A model generated the notes under the pieces. It saw nothing but the letters and a program-made list of their open reading frames with translations, was not told where the DNA came from and did no database searches. Below are positions 14,230 to 26,600 of a stretch of DNA of 64,000 nt, piece by piece. Position numbers and translations under genes: made by a program. Every line of letters starts with the position of its first letter. Position 1 is the stretch's first letter. This DNA is from Cyanoderma ruficeps (Eukaryota > Chordata > Aves > Passeriformes > Timaliidae): the NCBI GenBank assembly GCA_008694505.1, contig VZDJ01000346.1, positions 16,843,719-16,907,718 on the forward strand. The letters are read 5' to 3'.

Positions 14230-14618
14230 TTAGACACATCTTACTTTCACAGATTTAAGTTGGTGTCCTACCATTTCTAAAAAGAGTTTTTGGTATAATC
14301 TATACATTGTAAATCTGTGAAGAAACCTAATCACCTTCTTTAGGCTTTGGATGGTTCGTTTTGGAAAGTGGTACATTTTCAAGTGCTTCAGTCCATACAT
14401 TAAACCTTTAATGGTGTCTTGGTCACCATTCTTTATTCTCCACAGATTGAGAAGCTTCAGAACTTGCTCTGTGGGTTGACATAGTTTCATTGTGCGCTCA
14501 ACATCTTCTTTTCCCACTTTCTTGCCTGGTAAGCTTGCCATCAGCATGTTGAGATGTTCAAAGGTGAGGTTCAGGTGGCCAACGTGCTTTAAGACACTGT
14601 TTTCGCAAAGGTCGATAT
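14230..14618 (-). CDS. TNFRSF11B: TNFRSF11B coding exon 5 (death-domain-like region 2, dimer cysteine, stop)
   Basis: This terminal exon contributes 389 coding bases, ending in TAA at 14232-14230. It encodes residues 274-402: IDLCENS, an N-linked sequon at 290 (NLT, kept in human), the second death-domain-like region with SLPGKKVG, the near-identical stretch LWRIKNGDQDT, and the basic C-terminal tail with YQKLFLEMVG. The tail ends SVKVRCV, so the penultimate cysteine used for covalent homodimerisation in mammals is present. The basic residues of the tail match the heparin-binding part of mammalian osteoprotegerin. The acceptor is TTTCTATAG. Confidence 0.97.
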
Positions 14619-17600
14619 CTATAGAAAGCAAAAGGTGAAGTAAGTACAGCACATTACAGCTTTACTATAGCCTGCAAAAAACCTTCCAAAATTCCAAGGT
14701 GAATTTGCTTTCCGAATTTCTTGACTTCAAAACTTCCCTCATCTTTGCTTTTTTTGGGCCCATCTATCCTGTAAAATGTTGTGTTTATGTTATAAGACTC
14801 CTAGTATTTGGTTCCAGTGAATGAAAATTTAGCTCATCCTCTTCAGAAATGCCTAGGCAAGCTTTGTTAAAATAATGATTTTGAATTTTGAAGTACTCTA
14901 GACACTTCACAGACTGACATACGCATACATATTGAATAGCAGAGGGATGAAAAAAACATTTCTGCAGCATTTTTCAAATCTATTTTGAGTAGACAAAATG
15001 TCATTCGAATTTGGTGGTTGTTGATGGTGGCTTACATGAAGAGTTAGCCTGACTGTTGTAAAAAACCTTGATATTAATACTGCAGCACTATTTCATCTTT
15101 GAACTGTGTCTTGGTAGATTCAGCACAAACAAAGCAATGAATCAACAGGACAAAGAGGTACCAGAAGGAAAAAAGAACAGAAAGCCTGTCTATGTATTCC
15201 TCAATCCCATGTGCCCCCACCCTGTGGATAAATGTCCCAGTCCAAAATATCAACTTCTACTTTATAGAAGACAAATTGCACTCTCAGCTGCAGGGAACCA
15301 GCTCCCTGTAACCTTGGTTGCTCAGATGCTACAGTGGGAAACACTGTCTTCACTTGATCACAATTCTTTGCATGTTGTGCAGTCTCAAAAGGGGACGTTG
15401 GTCATGGCACAACACATGCTCCAAACTAGGCTACAAGTCTGGGAACAATTCAGTCCTTGACTGATCTGGAGAAGTGGAATTCTGTTCCTGCTTCCTCTTG
15501 ACTTCACTGTGCTTACTGCATTGATGTATCTCAGTGAAGGCCTCCAGGACCTTCCCCAAGCACAACACATTCCCAGGGGGTATTTGATCCAAGCAATTTT
15601 TAAAATGCCATTCAGAAGGTTGTTTATAATGCACATGCTATCACAATAAAATACCTTGGATAATCTTCTTGACCATATCCTGTTCTTTGTTTTGCTGCTT
15701 CCATAGTTTCAAAAGCTGGAAGGTCTGCTCTTGAGGGCTGTGCCTTTGTTTAATTCTTTCGATATTTTCTGTGCTAACCTTTGTCCCAGGCAAGCTGTCT
15801 GCTAGTATGTTCAGCCAGTTAGGTGGGAGATGAGTGGGAACAGCAAACCTGAACATAGCCTCCTCACACAGGGTTACATCTGAAATGACAAAGAGAAGAT
15901 GTCAATTGTTCTGATCTTTTACCTTGCCTGTCTCAGAAAAAAGACCCAGAAAACAACCAAGGAGCAAGAATGATCAGAAAAAGTGTTCAAAAACATACTA
16001 AGAAGTTGTCTTTATAGTGCTGTTTCTCTTTGTGCTTCAGTTCTTTTTGGTCTGAGCTACAATACTTAAAATTCTACTGTGGCCATTGCCATAGCAGGCA
16101 AAGAGCTAACAAGCTAGGTATTTTTATCCCAGATTTTGGTAAATTAACTTTAACAACAACTAAAGGTATGTTTTCAGAGCACTCTGCCTTAATATGATAC
16201 TCACCTATTCCACATTTTTGAGGTGTCGTATCTGTATTTTCCTGACAGATGTTGTCACGAACCTCATTTCCTTTCAAAGCTATTTTGAAACCCAGGGCAC
16301 TACAGTTTGTGTGCTTAAGACAGGCTGCTTTGGAGGAGGTTTTATTTGAGAAAAATCCCTCTGGACATCTCTCACATACAGTGTCACTCTCAGGGGTACC
16401 TGTGGAAACAGGAAAACAATGCATCCAATTACATATAACCTCAATGGTGGGGAAAAAATTAAAAAAGAATACAGAAAGCAAGGAAAGCATTCCTTTCTAA
16501 ACCGTCATGCTTCTGCTCTTCATGTTTGTTATCTATTAAGGAATCACTTAGGAAAAAAAGAGAAGATGCATTAGGAGAAGATGTAAAATAGTAAATAGTA
16601 CTCTTAAATATGCTTGTTACCAAGTTTAAAATCAGTGCTTACTGATGAAATCAGTAATTTAATAAGTTATATCTTTAAAGCCTCAAGTATATGAGTTTAT
16701 TCAGGCATTACACTATGTCTGATCTTCATCCTTCAACTATACATATATTCTGTAAAGGAATTAAGTGGCAAAAAAACTGTGTTCTGAATTTCACTCTGCA
16801 ATGACTGCCCAGAACCTAACTTGAATGGATAACTTCAGTTTTAGATAAAAGAACAATCCAACTAAATATCAACTACAGACAACAATTTTGAAATTCTTTT
16901 GGGAGCTTAAATAAAGTGTTAGTAAAAGCAAAAAAAGGAGTGTCCAATATAAAAAATAAATTAATAGACATACATGTTTTGCTTGGTGATTTATACTGCA
17001 TAGCTTTACTTCAGAACTAAATATATGATAAACTATAGAATGACAACATGCAGTTCTAGCACATTTACAAAGAGCAAGAAAATGAATCCATGAAATCTGA
17101 AACTCTGCAGTCTAACCACCAGTGGTAGGAAAGTAACAGCACCAATAACTGCTGTATATTCACTCTTATTCATCCAGCATTTAACAAGTGCCTGAAGTCT
17201 GGTACCTAATACTGCATTATTGAACATGAATATGAACACATGCTTAAAACTTATTTGAAAAATTTGGAAACTATATTTGAATAAGAAAATACCTCCATCT
17301 AGTGTATTTTTAAAGTATTTTCATGTGGATGTTTATTTTAATGTTAGCTTTTTAGTAATCTTTTATTTATTTGGGAAATCCTTAGAGAAAAAGAGTATGT
17401 ATCTCAAGTTTTCAATCAGCTGTGAAATCAAGAATAGTACTTGCATACAACCTGACCTAGCGTTTCATCAGACAATGAAGGAGTTTATAGTTGCCAGAGA
17501 CCCTGTATGTACCGACCCCCTCCGAAATCCTGTGCTTTCTGCAGCCACAGCATTGCCCTTGTGCAATGTGCACTGCCTGCAGCTCTCGGCTGGACAAAGC

Positions 17601-20600
17601 TCCAACCTACACCGCACCGGCAGCAATCGCGGTCCTGAGGTCCTGAGACAGCTGCATTTTAGCAAGTTTCCCTGCTACAGACAGGCTGCTGTCGTGTTCT
17701 GGCAGCAAGGGAGCAGAAGAAAGGAGTGTTCCTGCAAATGGTGCATCGTTCTGCTCAGAGCTTGCTGCATAATCTTTGCAGCACAAGGGAGGAATATACC
17801 GGCTAATCCATCAGTGTTCTCAGGACTGAGCACAAAGTCACCCTCCACCTCTGCCAGCTTCTTCACTGTTTATTTCCCTGCTCTTGTTCAGGGCATGAAT
17901 TGCCGCTGTCTGTCTGCCCTTCTGCCACTCCCTCCAACTCTCCTGGAATCCCCCATTCTTCCCAGGGAAACGGCAGCCGCCACCGGGGACACAGAGCTGC
18001 CTGGCAGCAGTGCTGCTTTCCCAGTACAGTGCTGCTATAAACCCTGCCTCGTACAAGGCCGGCCGTGGCAGAAAGGAACAAAGCCTTAATCTGCACTGAC
18101 AAAGAGGGACCAGAAAAGCAAGGTAGTTATCCCGGTGTAATCATGAGCAACGGGCACCAGGGAAACAGGTTTCTGATGCTTTAAGCCTTAAATGAGGCAC
18201 TAGACCACATCATCTCCCTGTGTGGGTGTGGAATCATGTTTTTCTACTCCTAGGTTTTATTTCACCTGAATTTGCATCATTACAAAGTTCTAGGCTATCA
18301 TATGGAAAAAAAAAAAAAACCACAACAAAAAAACCCCAAAAAAACCAAAACACAACCCAGTAACACAGTGCAGTACATGCTTTTTAAACTCTTAGTCATT
18401 GCCTCACCCCAAAACCTGACTATGGACGCAGGGGGATGCAATTATTTTTACAATGTTTTCATTCTATTTTTTGAGGTCTGCTTGGGTTTAGCTGCTTCAA
18501 TTCAATGGTCTTTTGGAAACCATCTTTTCAAGATATTACAAAATTCAATTTTATTGTCTTTAAAAGTTTGCTTCATTCTGAACTGAGGCACTGAAATTTG
18601 CCTGCCTTGTTTCACCATGCTCGTAGGGATGCAGCAGGCTGGTTGCTCAGACAATTTATATTTGTTCACTTCCCAAAGTCTTTCTGAGGACTTTGTTTCT
18701 GGCCCCTTTTGACTTGCTGCTGAGATACAGTGGAACCTCATTAACCCAAGCCCCTGGGTATAATAGTTTAGGTTAATGAAGGTTTACAATATGGAAATGT
18801 GGTAGCTGCCAGTGGAAATGCTTAGCAGTGGAAGGGCATCAGGATAAAGCTTCATCAACCAATTACTCAAGGACTAGTGAGCAGCTACAGCAGCGACGTT
18901 TCTTCTTACGTCAAAGTTGCTCTCCAGAGAGGTTCATAAACCAGAAAAGGACTCCCACTCTGTCATTCAGCTCAGCTCTAAAATGTACAGGCCAGCCCCA
19001 GTTTTTCTCAATGCAGGTATCTCATTCCTAGGGAAATCATTCTGTAGCCTGGTTGCCTGCAGTTGTCTGAGACACTGATTTTCTGCATTTTCTTCCCCAG
19101 TGCTCTTCTCCAGGCAGTTATCAAGCTCTGGTACAAAGACAGTTTACAATTTTTTGAGGTTGTGTTAAATACTGGAGCTAAACTGGGCCGTGGCATTTGC
19201 CAAACAATAAATGATGTATTTTGTTTTGAGGGAAAAACAAATTATTGGTTTAACAATTTATGTTGTCTTAAGTGAAGAACACACTCCACTGAAAAGTGCT
19301 GCTTTGCTCTATATCCCCACCTGACTTTCAGCACTATGCCAGCCTGCTTGACAAAGAAATGGTTGTTTGCTTGATAATAGTAACAGTTTCCCTAAGAATT
19401 CCACTTAGGATGCTGATAATTAATTATTACCACATATTGTACTGACGGTAGAGCTGTATTAATGTTGTTATAATTATATACTTGGTGTCAAACGTAGTGC
19501 TCCTGGTGTTTGTCAAGATATACAGTTGCTTGAAACAGCAGATTTCAAAATGAAAAACACTATTATTTATCACACACACAAATACTACATTCCGGATAAT
19601 GTTCCTTTAAAAGAGGCAATCCATCATGTTTCTCATTAGAGTGCAATTTGCTACATTTGCTACTGCCATTAAGTTACATATTACAGCACGGGCAGGGTAT
19701 TCCTCTGAGAAACCTTCCTTTGGCTACAGTCCAAATGATGCAGACTAGAACAGGTTCAATTGGCTTTACAATTTACTGTCCTGCAATTTCACCTGGACAA
19801 GCCGCTTTCCTAATCTTGTAACTGCCACGAGCCGCGGACATGCGGCAGAACTCTGATCACGTCTGCGCATATGGAGGAGCGAGACCCACCTGCCTGGGCA
19901 ACACCGAAGCCGGGCGGACACTCCGTGTGCCTCAAGCAGAACTCGAGCTCCAGGTACCTGCCCGGGACGCACTCGCAGACGCGGTTCTGCGTGCTGGAGC
20001 ACTCCTGCCTGACGAACTGCAGCTCCTTGCAGACGGCGCTGCAGTACTGGCACTCCTCGTTGCTGTTCCACTCGTCGGCGTAGTACTGAGCCGGGCACGG
20101 AGCGCACTGCGTCGGGCTGCTGGCGCTGCAGTGCCGCTCCACGTAGCTCCCGGGAGGACACTGGTCACACAGCAGCTGGCGAGATGTCTCTGGATCGTAA
20201 TGGAGATACTTGGGGGGAGAGTCATTCTGGATGGTACACTTGACAGAAATGTCCAAGAGCTAGCAACAGGAAAATAAAACATCACTTCCTTTTAGTTTCG
20301 GGGAGCACCATGATCACAAGGAAACCTGCACTTTAATGAGTTTATGAGTCTACTCACACCACTATCTTCGAACAAGTATTTGCATTAGGAATTAGATACT
20401 GGCCAGCTTCCAGACTCTCCCGTGTCTATCTCAGAATGGGAAAGTTTTAGCATCTTATCTAGCAAATCTTCCCAACCTAAGTGATTGCTCCCATAGATGT
20501 AGATCCTATTCTTCTCCAATTTACACCCTTTTAATATCACTGGGCAATGACCTTTTACTTCCTGGCACCAGAGTATTTGTCCAATGCACAGCAAAGGTGG

Positions 20601-23600
20601 GAACACAAAGCACCTTTGTGTTCTTAAGTATTGAGTACTTCAGATGCAAAAGAAATTGTGCCTGACCATATGAATCTGACCAGTGTACTGCATCATCACC
20701 ACAGATACCTTTAAAGGTGATTCCTTACACTATTTCTCTTACACTATTTTGTAACAGAAATTAATGGCTAGGACAATAGAGGTTACTGTCTAATGCCCTC
20801 CATTTAATTTTGCACTGATACGCAGAAGCTATTGGGATATTATGTGGCAGCTACATCAAAGGTGAAGACACAGCTTGAGACAGAGGTAAACAATCATGCA
20901 AGTTGTGAAGGGCACATTAAGGAGATAATTGCATGAGCTGGAAGAGACCAGGCCAATGCTTTCATTTCCTACCTAAAGCCACAGGCTCACTGCTGCCGTG
21001 AAAAGCTGGTTCAGTACTGGCACATGCCATGACAGCTACAGTCCTCCTGCTTCCTACAGCAGTCTGCTTTGCTGGTGTGATTGGGGACCTCGTGATCTGA
21101 GACACCCTGCCCTGCTGCAGAGACAACCCCCATATCATCACTTCATTTTGGTGTTAAAATTGCAAATTTGGTTCTGTGATTCCACCAGTCTACCACAAAA
21201 ATAATTCTCGAGAAGCACCCTGATCCCCACAGGGTCTGCCAAGAGCTCACTCTCCTCACTGATAACCCAGCTCTGTCCCAGCACTGCATCTGCCACTTCT
21301 CTTCCAAAACTTGTACATTTTATAAAGACGAAGTAAACTGGTTCTGACTTAAGATATTTTTCTGTGTATCCAATAAAATTATAGATCTAACTGACTTGTC
21401 TTTGTTAGTATTTTAACCACCGTCAGCTAATACAGAGTTGCCAATTCAATTTCAGAAAATGTATTTCCTCTTTTCCAAAGGTCCCCAAAGTATAAGTATA
21501 GTTTTTTGGGGTTTTTTTAAGTCTGTGTTTTCTTGAGATGCTTCATTTAAGGGCCTCACTTCTGCCACATCATGGCTCTTCTTATTAAGTTTGGAAAGGA
21601 CAGTTTAAAACTTCATCTGCATTAACACAATTCACAGTAAACAAGAAGTGATATGAGATGCTTAAGCAAATACTCTTAAATGCATTCTCCTGTTGCATGT
21701 CTATGAATCCACTTTTCATACAGCTATACTTAGGCTGAGGAATGAAATGCAGATAGTATGGATATTCCCTACAGCGTCTTGTAGCTACCCTTGACTAAGT
21801 CTGATAACTTATCTGATTTCTAGAGGTGGAGATCTCACTTTTCTTGCGGTCTCAATGCACAATACCTTTCATTGTGAGAAATTCCTTATTAGTCTTTGAA
21901 GTTTGATGAACAACTCCATTTTCCTTAAATGACTGGATCTGTTTCATATGATCTATTTAACAAAGAGGGCACAGCACATTTTTTAGCAGTGAGTGGATTT
22001 ACACTGAGGAAAAATGCCCCCACCCTTGGTAAATCTACAGCTATGACTCTAGTAATAAGGAAGTCCTGATAATCTCATTAATTGTTGATGTGAACAGTAA
22101 AGTTTTCTTCTATGGTTTTAATTCAGTAATAGGTAATACAGCATCCCACAGTCCAAGAATTGCATGGCCACAAGCACTCCCTTCACAGAACATATGTGAC
22201 TACAACATGTGACACAGGCTCTACAAAGACAAGCATCAACCCACACTTCATGCAGATGTCTATGGAAACCCAAGACAATTCCCAACAGAGGTGAAAATCT
22301 GACACTGTGAAAATTATTAGGGACAGCCACCAGCCATATGGGCAGCATGTCCTCGTGCAGAGACACCAGTATTCCTGCTCTGTTGTGCACAGCTCCCCAC
22401 AAATCCAGAGCTGTCAGTGCAGTAGAATCTGCTCCTCTGGGTTGTGCCTCTGCTCCTGGTGACACATTTTCACATAATGAATAGGTAGATGAATCATTTC
22501 ATAACTGTTAACTCTACTCTGCACCATGTAGGAGCAAGAATAACAATATTTTATCTATTTTCCTTACTCAACTATTTACATTGGAAACCATGTGTGAGGC
22601 AAGTAAAGAGTTTTGCTGCAGGGGATGATTCAGCATTAAAATGAATTAGAATTCAATAATCAGAGTATGAAAGAATAGGGGTTTGTAGGGAAAAATGGAG
22701 GCACTTGCTTCCTGAAGAACCTACAGCTGTGGGAAACAAGCCAATAAAAATTGAAAACATTTCAACACAGTTTGAGGGTAATTGATTTTAAAAATTGAGC
22801 AAAACAATACTTGAACTATATGTGTGTGAGACATACAAAGTTTTGTCCTTGGAAGATCCAATACCTATGAACTAATAATAGCAACTAGAATATCATTACT
22901 CTAAATGACCATAACCAAACCCCATAATAATAGGATTAATAAATCAGCATCACTAAAAGAACAATCAGTCTTCCCATTTGGTTTTTTTTTTGTGCTTTTG
23001 AAAGAAAAACACATCCCATTTGTTTTCCCTTTTTTTCCCAGAAACACATTACATAGCTGCAGTAATCCATTGATCAGTGGCAGAGCCACGGGTGTGCAGC
23101 ATCCAACTATTTTATTTAGTAAAATATTTTGACAAAAAGATTCTTCAGTCAAAGTAAAGATATAAATGCAATGAGTATTTCAGAATTTTACCAGAGCATT
23201 TTATCCATCATTTTCAACACAGAGCTAGATTACCATTACTACTGTGAGTCTACTACCACAGTGAGCTGTGCAACTCACTGCCATAGGACGTTGCAAACCG
23301 TTGAGTTCAAGATGTTACCTGGCATAGTAATGGATGAAAATAATAAAGGACTATTAAACATAAACATCACCTTTTGATCAAGAAATCCCAAACCAAAAAA
23401 TGAATTCACATAAACAGTGGTATTTTTCCGTCCTTTTCTTCCATCTCCTCTATGCATTAGACATCAACCACTGCCATAGACAGCTTATGGGTCTTTTTAG
23501 GGCTTTTTTTTTTCTGGACCTTTTAGACTAAATATAGCCATTACTATGCTGCTAAGTACATTTCTAGAGGTCAATCCCCAATACCACGTTTCATAAGAGT

Positions 23601-26600
23601 ATTATAGGTTACTAGATAATACTTAAGAAAAAAGATCTGCAAAATTGTCTTCTACGCAGGCTGAAAACACATAGCACACCTGAGTATTCTGAATGTTGAT
23701 ATGCAACCTGCAAATCAGAAGTTATCTTTGACTTTACTTTGGCAATTGATGTAGGTTTAAACTATTTTTCAGATGTTTTGCAAGAATTCAGTAGTAATGG
23801 TGAAAGATAATGAAATATAATTTTTGCTAGTTTTACTGCAGCAGCTTGGCACAAACAGAATGAAAAGACTCTTTTGTCCTCCAGTTCACAGAATAAGCTG
23901 GAGGGGAACATCACTAAATTGTCCTTTCTCCTGGCCTAACACACACTGAGTTTGTGCTTACATTAGGAATTTGCATCACCTGTTACAGCAGGTTTGCAGA
24001 GCAAAACAGATGGTGCCGAGCACCTGACATCCATATTATGTATTATTCTGAGGGGATATTTTGGACTAACTTCAATCTGCTCTCATGGACAACCATGCAT
24101 TAGTGGTTACAGTGCATCTGGTGTGTCTCTGGGGCCCATCTATAGATTTGCTTTCATCAATTCAGTTTACTTTGGTAAATCCACTTTGTGCACTCCAGGG
24201 CTGCTCTGATGTGGAAACTAAAATACAGTAAATAAGGATGATCAGGAGAGGCCCTTCCAAAGCATATTCCTAAGAAAAATTTAAATGGTATTTAAATGCA
24301 TTTTATGTCATTTTTGACACTTCCTCTCCTAAACTATGCTATGACCAATTTGGTAGCAGTTTCTTAGCTACGCAAAACCTCCGATTGATCTGAATGTCCA
24401 TATTTAAAGGTGGTCCATATACTAAGCACCTGAACGTCTTCTGTAAGAAACAGCATTATTTGAGCACAGGAAAGAGCCATGACCAGAACTTACTAGTTCT
24501 GAACAGTGGTCTCCCCAAAAGCTTCATGGAAAGCAGGATTTCTTCCATAATCATGCTAGCACTGGCCTATTTTACTCTTGCCGGAAAAGGTGTCATGCTA
24601 ATTTGAAAGCAGGAAGAAATTGCAAGTCTGGCTTCAGTCTACTGGAATCAGAATTAGGGACAATGAGTATGTTCATCCTATAACCCTTAAAAAAACAAAG
24701 GTGGCATCCATCAGTGCTGCACACAACTAAATTAGTGGATTTGTCATTCAGAAGATTGTGTAAAGTTCTGTTCGTGCTTGTTTAGGAAAGGTTAATTCAC
24801 TAGGAAGTGGAACAGAGAAAATTTAGAAGGAAATGGAGAGCTTCTTCTTGGAGAGGATCTGGACTTTTTCAATGGCTTGGCAAGTCACAAGAGAAGCTAT
24901 GGATTCAGTACAGATAGACAGTGAACTCAGAGAGAAGAACTTAATCCATTAAAGGATAATGCTGGCAAATGAAAAGGGGATTCTCTTGTCACTGGAAGAT
25001 TGGGAACAGCCTTCCACTGAGAAGCAGGTGTAAGAAACCCATGTGTCTTAAATATAGCTCTCAATGCCTTTCTGAAAGCAAATACGACATTTGGGTTCCT
25101 GGAAGAGATGGCAAATAGACTGAAAGAGATCCAGGCAGCTTCTTTCAGTTTTAAACCCTCAGCCAATTCTTCATATGCCAGCACTAAGGGAAGAAAATAA
25201 TGCTCAGTATCTTTTTCACCTCGACAAATTAACTGTTATTGTAATTCATTTGTAAACAGTTTTTTCTAGGGTTAGTGAAATGCAAAGCTCAATTTAAAAA
25301 CAACTCCCAAAGCTTAGGGTTTTTTTTGTTCTATTAGTATGAAATGCTATCAATAACAAAACTGCTACAGCAAAAGAAAACCAGAAAAAACCTAATGTCA
25401 TTAACTGCATCTAACAACCTATTGGGTGAAATTGAGTTATAATGTCATGGAGTCACTTCTGAAAAGACTGAAGAACTCAATCTTCCTCCATCTCCCTGGG
25501 GAAAATCCTGGGCACATCTCAGGATGGCTGTCTCAGTGTGAGGAATTGGAGTGAACTGCAAATATTGAAATATAAGTCTAGTGTAAGTCAGTGTGATGCA
25601 AGCAAATACTGAGAACTGATTCAAGATGAATTACCCAAGGTTAGACATCAGTTCTTCATTGTGTCACTCAGCACATTAGGCCTGAAGCTATATTTCTCCA
25701 TACCATCCTTATGTCAGCATACACAATGCTAACATAAAAGGCCTGCGCAGTCCATTTGTTTGATTCCTTAGAAGATGCTTTTGAAAGAGAAATTATGTGA
25801 TTGTAAAATTTCATTTCAGATCTTGGGCATAAAAAAATACACGCCCTTTTCTTTCATCTTTAAATGTAAGGCAAAGAACTGCTTGATTTCTCTTGTTGAA
25901 TTAAAATGAACTAGAAGACAGAGCACATGAAGTAAAAATCCTTCAAGCATCATCTCTTTAAATCACTGCTTTGTGGCAGAAAAGAGAGTGGCTTTTCAGC
26001 ATATGAAAATATTATTATATAGCTTGGCTTTGTGGTTTTGGGTTGTAGACCAAAGGAGAATGTTTAATTTGCTGAGAAAGATAAATCTGTTTCTGTTTTG
26101 CATTCCACAAGTATTCCAAAGCATATTTTCTTGTGTGATAAATAATCATTCAAGACATCTGTCACATTTCTCCCAGTGTTTGCATTGGGTTCAAAGTAAA
26201 ACCTCACAACTCTCCCACTTTGCCTTCTACACAAAGTATTTGGACAAAGCAAAGGCAGGAGATCATCACCCTCAACCCTCAACCCTTAGGCAGAATTCCT
26301 CACTGAAATCATGCACAGGCCCAGAAAAATCCCACTGGCAAAATATAGCACTGGATGACATTATCAAGGTCCTCCTCATCAACAGCTTGCATCTCAGATC
26401 CAGTATGTGACAATACCATGCTGGATCAGATCCACCTATTGAAAATGACTGTTGTAAAATACTTGTCATCCTGGGAGAAATTACTCCCATCTAGCTCTCA
26501 TCCTTCCCATCTCGCTGTTCTGGAGGCCCATGCAGTCACCAGATTTAACCTCTTTGGGCCAGCAGCTCTGCAGCACTGCTGACCCATGCATTACTGCAGG

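Noticed and set aside
19840..20277. 145-codon plus-strand open frame
   Set aside because: It is the antisense shadow of TNFRSF11B exon 2, opened by high CpG content; it has no family resemblance.
25973..26410. 145-codon plus-strand open frame in intron 1
   Set aside because: No family resemblance, and the opposite strand is also open over much of it.
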